Shown piece by piece: positions 13,738 to 17,108 of a stretch of 17,108 nt of DNA. Where the stretch lies: assembly GCA_903897565.1 (NCBI GenBank), contig CAIUCF010000826.1, positions 1-17,108 of the forward strand. Direction: 5' to 3'. The DNA comes from an uncultured Rhodospirillales bacterium. Its GTDB lineage: Bacteria > Pseudomonadota > Alphaproteobacteria > ATCC43930 > CGMCC-115725. Each line of letters opens with the position of its first letter. Position 1 is the first letter of the stretch. The position numbers were made by a program, and so were the translations under genes. The notes under the pieces were generated by a model, which saw nothing but the letters and a program-made list of their open reading frames with translations, searched no databases and was not told the DNA's origin.

Positions 13738-15033
13738 ATGACGATGCCGCCGATTTCCCACGTCGACACCGACAGCGGTCTGCCCGAGCGGGTCGACGTG
13801 GTGATTATCGGCGGCGGCATCATCGGCGCGAGTACCGCGCTCGAACTCGCGGAGCGCGGCGTTTCGGTGGCGCTGTGCGAGAAGGGCGAGATCGGCGCCG
13901 AGCAGTCGTCGCGGAACTGGGGCTGGGTCCGCCGCATGGGGCGTGACCCGGCCGAATTGCCGCTCGCGATCGAGAGCCGGCGGCTGTGGCAGGAATTGCG
14001 GCAGCGCCTCGGCGAAGAGATCGGGTATCGCGAGACCGGTATCCTCTATCTCTCGGCCAATACGCGGGAACTTAATACCCATGAGAGCTGGTTCGAGAAG
14101 ACCAAGCATCTCGGGATGGACACGCGGCTGCTGAGCGCCCGCGAAGCCGCGGAGCTGGCCCCCGGCGCCGGCCGCAAATTCCTCGGTGGGCTTTACACCC
14201 CCTCGGACGGACGCGCCGAGCCGGCCCTCGTGACCGGCGCGATTGCGCGGGCGGCGCGGCAGAAGGGTGCGAAGATCTATACCCATTGTGCGGTACGCGG
14301 CGTCGAGACCAGCGGCGGTCGGGTCTCCGGCGTCGTGACGGAAGCGGGCACCATCGCCTGCGGCTCGGTCGTGCTGGCGGGCGGCGCCTGGACCCGGCTT
14401 TTCGCCGGCAATCTCGGCATCAACTTCCCGCAGCTCTACGTCAAGGCGACGGTCGCCCGGATCGAACACACAGAGATTCCGCACCAGTTCGCGGTCGGCG
14501 GCACCGATTTCGCGTTTCGCAAGCGCCTCGACGGCGGCTACACGATCGCGGCACGCGACGGCAACGTCGTGCCGATGACGATCGACAACCTCAAACTCTT
14601 CCTCGACTACAAATCGAGCTTCGTCGGCAATTGGCGCGACCTCAAGCTCCGCTTCGGCAAGCATTTCTTCGACGATCTACGGGTGCCCCGGCATTGGCGC
14701 TCGGACGAGACGACGCCGTTTGAGCGCAATCGCGTCATCGATCAATCGCCGGTGGAATCCGAGCGCGATCGCGGCTTCCGAGCGGTGCTCGACGCCTTCC
14801 CGGTCTTCAAGGGCGCGCGCATGACCCATAGCTGGTCGGGTATGATCGACGTCACGCCGAATGCCCTGCCGGTGATCGACGAGGTGGCGTCGCTGCCCGG
14901 CTTCTTCATCGTCAGCGGGTTTTCCGGCCATGGCTTCGGCGTCGGCCCGGGTGTCGGCCGTCTGACCGCGGAAATGGTCACCGGTGCCGCGCCATGCGTA
15001 GATCCGTCGGCATTTCGCCTCAAGGCCGCCTAA
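13738..15033 (+). CDS. FAD-dependent amine/amino-acid oxidoreductase, DAO family
   Basis: Single-chain flavoprotein of the sarcosine oxidase / D-amino-acid dehydrogenase fold. From the chosen start it has 431 residues. The dinucleotide motif VVIIGGGIIGASTALELAERG (21-41) is followed by EQSSRNWGWVRRMGRD, typical of this branch. The C-terminal WSGMIDVTPNALPVID and SGFSGHGFGVGPGVG complete the FAD-binding and substrate domains. No signal peptide is seen, so it is cytoplasmic. In-frame starts also exist at 13723 and 13735; I chose 13738 because GGAG (13727-13730) is then 7 bp upstream. It lies 18 bp after gmaS and ends the operon. In this position it may oxidise N-methylglutamate to glutamate and formaldehyde, replacing MgdABCD, or handle another secondary amine. 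That function is inference. Confidence 0.87.
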   Translation: MTMPPISHVDTDSGLPERVDVVIIGGGIIGASTALELAERGVSVALCEKGEIGAEQSSRNWGWVRRMGRDPAELPLAIESRRLWQELRQRLGEEIGYRETGILYLSANTRELNTHESWFEKTKHLGMDTRLLSAREAAELAPGAGRKFLGGLYTPSDGRAEPALVTGAIARAARQKGAKIYTHCAVRGVETSGGRVSGVVTEAGTIACGSVVLAGGAWTRLFAGNLGINFPQLYVKATVARIEHTEIPHQFAVGGTDFAFRKRLDGGYTIAARDGNVVPMTIDNLKLFLDYKSSFVGNWRDLKLRFGKHFFDDLRVPRHWRSDETTPFERNRVIDQSPVESERDRGFRAVLDAFPVFKGARMTHSWSGMIDVTPNALPVIDEVASLPGFFIVSGFSGHGFGVGPGVGRLTAEMVTGAAPCVDPSAFRLKAA

Positions 15034-15092
15034 ATACCGGCGAGCAAATAAAAACCGGAACATTCATCGATCCTCGGACGTTGTCCTCCCGC

Positions 15093-15108
15093 GCCGCACC
15101 TATGCGGC
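15093..15108 (+). other. Hairpin in the leader of the lipid A deacylase gene
   Basis: GCCGCA and TGCGGC pair perfectly around a CCTA loop, ending 25 bp before the start codon and 12 bp before its ribosome site. The 100-bp gap 15034-15133 otherwise shows no clear promoter or T-rich terminator. The hairpin may be chance or may influence translation. Confidence 0.35.
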
Positions 15109-15133
15109 CGAAACACAGTCGAAGGATGGGTTT

Positions 15134-16177
15134 ATGGTCTCTGGTCGCGGTATTTGGTGGCGTCGCCTCAGCGTCCTATTGGCAAGCGTGGCGTCGGTCG
15201 TCGCTGCGACGGCGAGCGCCCGGGCGGATGACTCCGCGCGGATCACGATCCTCGAGGAAAACGACTCGATCTATTTCAATTCCGACAAGCACTATACCCA
15301 GGGTCTGCGCGCCTCGGACCTCGGTCCGGCCTTGGCGCCTGCAAGCGGATGGAATCGTCCCTTCGATTGGGTGGGCGATCTGGCGCCAATCTTTCGGGAC
15401 GGTGGACCCGATACCCAACGGCGCTACGCCGTGATCTTTGGACAGAGCATCTTCACGCCGAAGAACCTGACCTTGCGGCCACCCGACCCGACCGATCGGC
15501 CGTATGGCGGTTGGATGTATGTCGGCAGCAGCCTGCTGCAGGAAACCAACCGCAACATGCTGGAAAATCTCGAGATCGATGCCGGCGTGGTCGGTCCCGG
15601 CGCGCTCGGCAAACAAGTGCAGAACGATTTCCATCAGCTGATCGGCGACGCCCAGGCGCAGGGTTGGAGCAACCAGATCCAGAACGAGCCAGGGGTTATG
15701 CTGAGCTATGAACGGCTGTGGCGGCTGCCCTTGGTCAGCCTCGGCGGCGTCAGCAGCGATCTCGTGCCGCAGCTGGGCGCAACCCTCGGCAATGTCTTCA
15801 CCTATGGCGAGATCGGCGCGCTGTTCCGGATCGGTCACAATTTGCAGGCCGATTACGGCCCGGTCCGGGTTCGTCCGGCGCTGTCGGGGACGGATTATTT
15901 CGACGCCAGCCATCTCGACGGCCATTACGGCTATTACTGGTATATCGGCGCGCAAGGCCGCGCCGTCGGCCGCAACATCTTTCTCGACGGCAATACCTTC
16001 CGCCAGAGTCCCCATGTCCAGAAGCGGGTTCTGGTCGCCGATTACCTGACCGGCGTCACGGTATTCGGGGGCCAGGCCTGGAAGCTCGACTTCAGCATGG
16101 CGCGCCGCACCCGCGAGTTCATCGGTCAGAAATCCAGCGATGTGCTCGGCACGGCGGCGATTTCGATCGGGTTCTGA
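15134..16177 (+). CDS. lpxR: LpxR-family outer-membrane lipid A 3'-O-deacylase
   Basis: Predicted outer-membrane beta-barrel that removes the 3'-acyloxyacyl group of lipid A in the outer leaflet. The 347-residue precursor begins with a signal peptide: RGIWWRR, a hydrophobic stretch to about residue 27 and a likely AxA cleavage site after ASARA (about residue 31). The mature N-terminus has the family motif ENDSIYFNSDKHYTQGLR with Asn43 and Asp44. The segment QVQNDFHQLIGDAQAQGW carries His167, corresponding to the catalytic His of Salmonella LpxR, and NEPGVMLSYERLW follows. Alternating aromatic strands and a terminal Phe suit barrel insertion. ATG 15134 has GAAGGA 7 bp upstream. It is 100 bp after the amine operon and probably separate from it. 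The lipid A specificity is a family-based call. Confidence 0.85.
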   Translation: MVSGRGIWWRRLSVLLASVASVVAATASARADDSARITILEENDSIYFNSDKHYTQGLRASDLGPALAPASGWNRPFDWVGDLAPIFRDGGPDTQRRYAVIFGQSIFTPKNLTLRPPDPTDRPYGGWMYVGSSLLQETNRNMLENLEIDAGVVGPGALGKQVQNDFHQLIGDAQAQGWSNQIQNEPGVMLSYERLWRLPLVSLGGVSSDLVPQLGATLGNVFTYGEIGALFRIGHNLQADYGPVRVRPALSGTDYFDASHLDGHYGYYWYIGAQGRAVGRNIFLDGNTFRQSPHVQKRVLVADYLTGVTVFGGQAWKLDFSMARRTREFIGQKSSDVLGTAAISIGF

Positions 16178-16190
16178 GCGACCCTGGCCA

Positions 16191-17108
16191 TCACACGGCG
16201 GGTAGGACCGGCGAGCGCGTCATGCCGGCATTGGTCCGCAACCCTGCGAGGTTGGGGTTCTCCGGCGTCGGCACGGCATTATCGCGGATCAGGCGGGCCA
16301 GTTGTTTGCGGGCGCGGATGGCGGCGGCGTCGGAGGCGAACATGACAGGGCGCACGTCGTCGAGTTCGCGGTTGCCGAGCAGGCGTTGCTGGGCTTCGAT
16401 GACGACCTGGTCCTGGCCTTCGAAGGCCTGTTTGATGACCTGGCGCCACAACTCTCCCGCCGCCGGGTCGGCGATCTTGTAGGCGCGGGTGATGCCCCAG
16501 AAGTAATAAGTGGTGAAACGGTCCTTTGGCGTCAGGATGTCGGTGCCGTAGATCCAGGCGCCGCTGCCCCGGGGCGCGCCGAGCTTGGTGATGCCGACGT
16601 CGAGCAGCATGTGCGCGGGCGCATCCCAGCGCATATAGGCCCACTGGTCGACGGATTCCCCAGGCACGTGATCCTCGAAGATCATCGCGAAAGCCGGGAT
16701 CGCGGCGCCGTTCGGCATCCAGCGATTCGAATAGATCGTGGTGCCCTGCTGGATCGTCTCCAGCTTGCTGCGGGTAATCGCCTCGCTCGACAGCACCCCT
16801 TCATGGACGAATTCGCCATGAGCGAGATCGAGCAGATTGTCGGTGATGAGCTGGTAGTTCGCCTTCATCTCAATGATGCCGCCGACGAAGGCAAGCTCGG
16901 GATCGGTGTGGCAGCTGAAATCGGGGATGGCGGCCGGATCCGCATTCTCGGCTGCGCCGAACCATAGCCAGATCATGCCGTGACGCTCGACGAGCGGATA
17001 ACTCGGCACCGCCATCCGGGGCGGGATCGTGCCGTCGGCATGGGGATTATGGACGCAGCGGCCGCCGCTGTCGTAGCGCAGGCCGTGATAGGGGCACTGC
17101 ACCGTGTC
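16191..17108 (-). CDS. Rieske non-heme iron oxygenase, VanA-like (N-terminus outside window)
   Basis: C-terminal 305 residues of an aromatic-ring oxygenase or O-/N-demethylase oxygenase component; it needs a separate reductase, not seen here. The right edge cuts the Rieske domain: the second 2Fe-2S ligand pair CPYH is present at fragment residues 5-8 and the first CxH pair lies outside. YDSGGRCVHNP and IWLWFG follow as in vanillate demethylase-type proteins. The catalytic domain has the bridging Asp94 and iron ligands His97 and His102 in DNLLDLAHGEFVH, and a late Asp (about 233, GQDQVVIEAQQ) as probable third ligand. The single-chain length pattern and QQRLL tail match VanA/TsaM-type monooxygenases more than two-subunit dioxygenases. 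It converges on the deacylase gene with a 13-bp gap. The substrate is not evident. Confidence 0.88.
   Translation of the reverse strand, partial: DTVQCPYHGLRYDSGGRCVHNPHADGTIPPRMAVPSYPLVERHGMIWLWFGAAENADPAAIPDFSCHTDPELAFVGGIIEMKANYQLITDNLLDLAHGEFVHEGVLSSEAITRSKLETIQQGTTIYSNRWMPNGAAIPAFAMIFEDHVPGESVDQWAYMRWDAPAHMLLDVGITKLGAPRGSGAWIYGTDILTPKDRFTTYYFWGITRAYKIADPAAGELWRQVIKQAFEGQDQVVIEAQQRLLGNRELDDVRPVMFASDAAAIRARKQLARLIRDNAVPTPENPNLAGLRTNAGMTRSPVLPAV

Noticed and set aside
15038..15058. ACCGG repeat flanking an A-rich stretch after the FAD gene, as a terminator
   Set aside because: Only a 4-bp stem with a large A-rich loop can form and there is no T-run; too weak to call.

Overview
The window is GC-rich and densely coded, with short gaps, many start/stop overlaps and mostly TGA stops. 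Gene content (an mgsABC/glnT-type cluster, LysR-controlled acyl-CoA catabolism, a VanA-like Rieske oxygenase, an LpxR-like lipid A deacylase) suggests an aerobic, metabolically versatile alphaproteobacterium, perhaps of the Rhodospirillales or Hyphomicrobiales. The phylum-level call is inference from gene families and base composition; I cannot name a genus. I see no rRNA, tRNA, CRISPR array, insertion sequence or phage gene.

Left part (1-7031, all on the minus strand): one likely catabolic operon. In transcription order it encodes an MFE-2-like short-chain dehydrogenase, an AMP-forming acyl-CoA ligase, a thiolase, a MaoC/hydratase-2-type enoyl-CoA hydratase, an acyl-CoA dehydrogenase with an in-frame amber codon, and a Baeyer-Villiger-type flavin monooxygenase running off the left edge. 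Together these would activate an acid and carry it through one full beta-oxidation turn with R-type hydroxyacyl stereochemistry. The monooxygenase could open a cyclic or aryl ketone to supply or process the substrate. The substrate is unknown. As written, the cycle is broken at the dehydrogenase.

Centre (7032-9121): a divergent LysR regulator at 7135. The 103-bp gap holds two palindromes placed as LysR regulator sites usually are relative to a candidate promoter for the catabolic operon. Downstream is a zinc-free MDR/quinone-oxidoreductase-like gene.

Right-centre (9122-15033, plus strand): a five-gene operon, mgsA-mgsB-mgsC-gmaS (= glxBCD-glnT in rhizobial naming) and an FAD-dependent DAO-family oxidoreductase. 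The first four match the gamma-glutamylmethylamide / N-methylglutamate route of methylamine assimilation. The usual multi-subunit N-methylglutamate dehydrogenase (mgdABCD) is not in the window; the single-chain FAD enzyme sits in its place. The 211-bp leader holds a good sigma-54 -24/-12 match, a 10-bp inverted repeat, a GACCAA/TTGGTC palindrome and a leader hairpin, which suggests nitrogen-dependent control.

Right end (15134-17108): an LpxR-family outer-membrane lipid A 3'-O-deacylase with a signal peptide, then, converging on it with a 13-bp gap, the C-terminal part of a VanA-like Rieske oxygenase that runs off the right edge.
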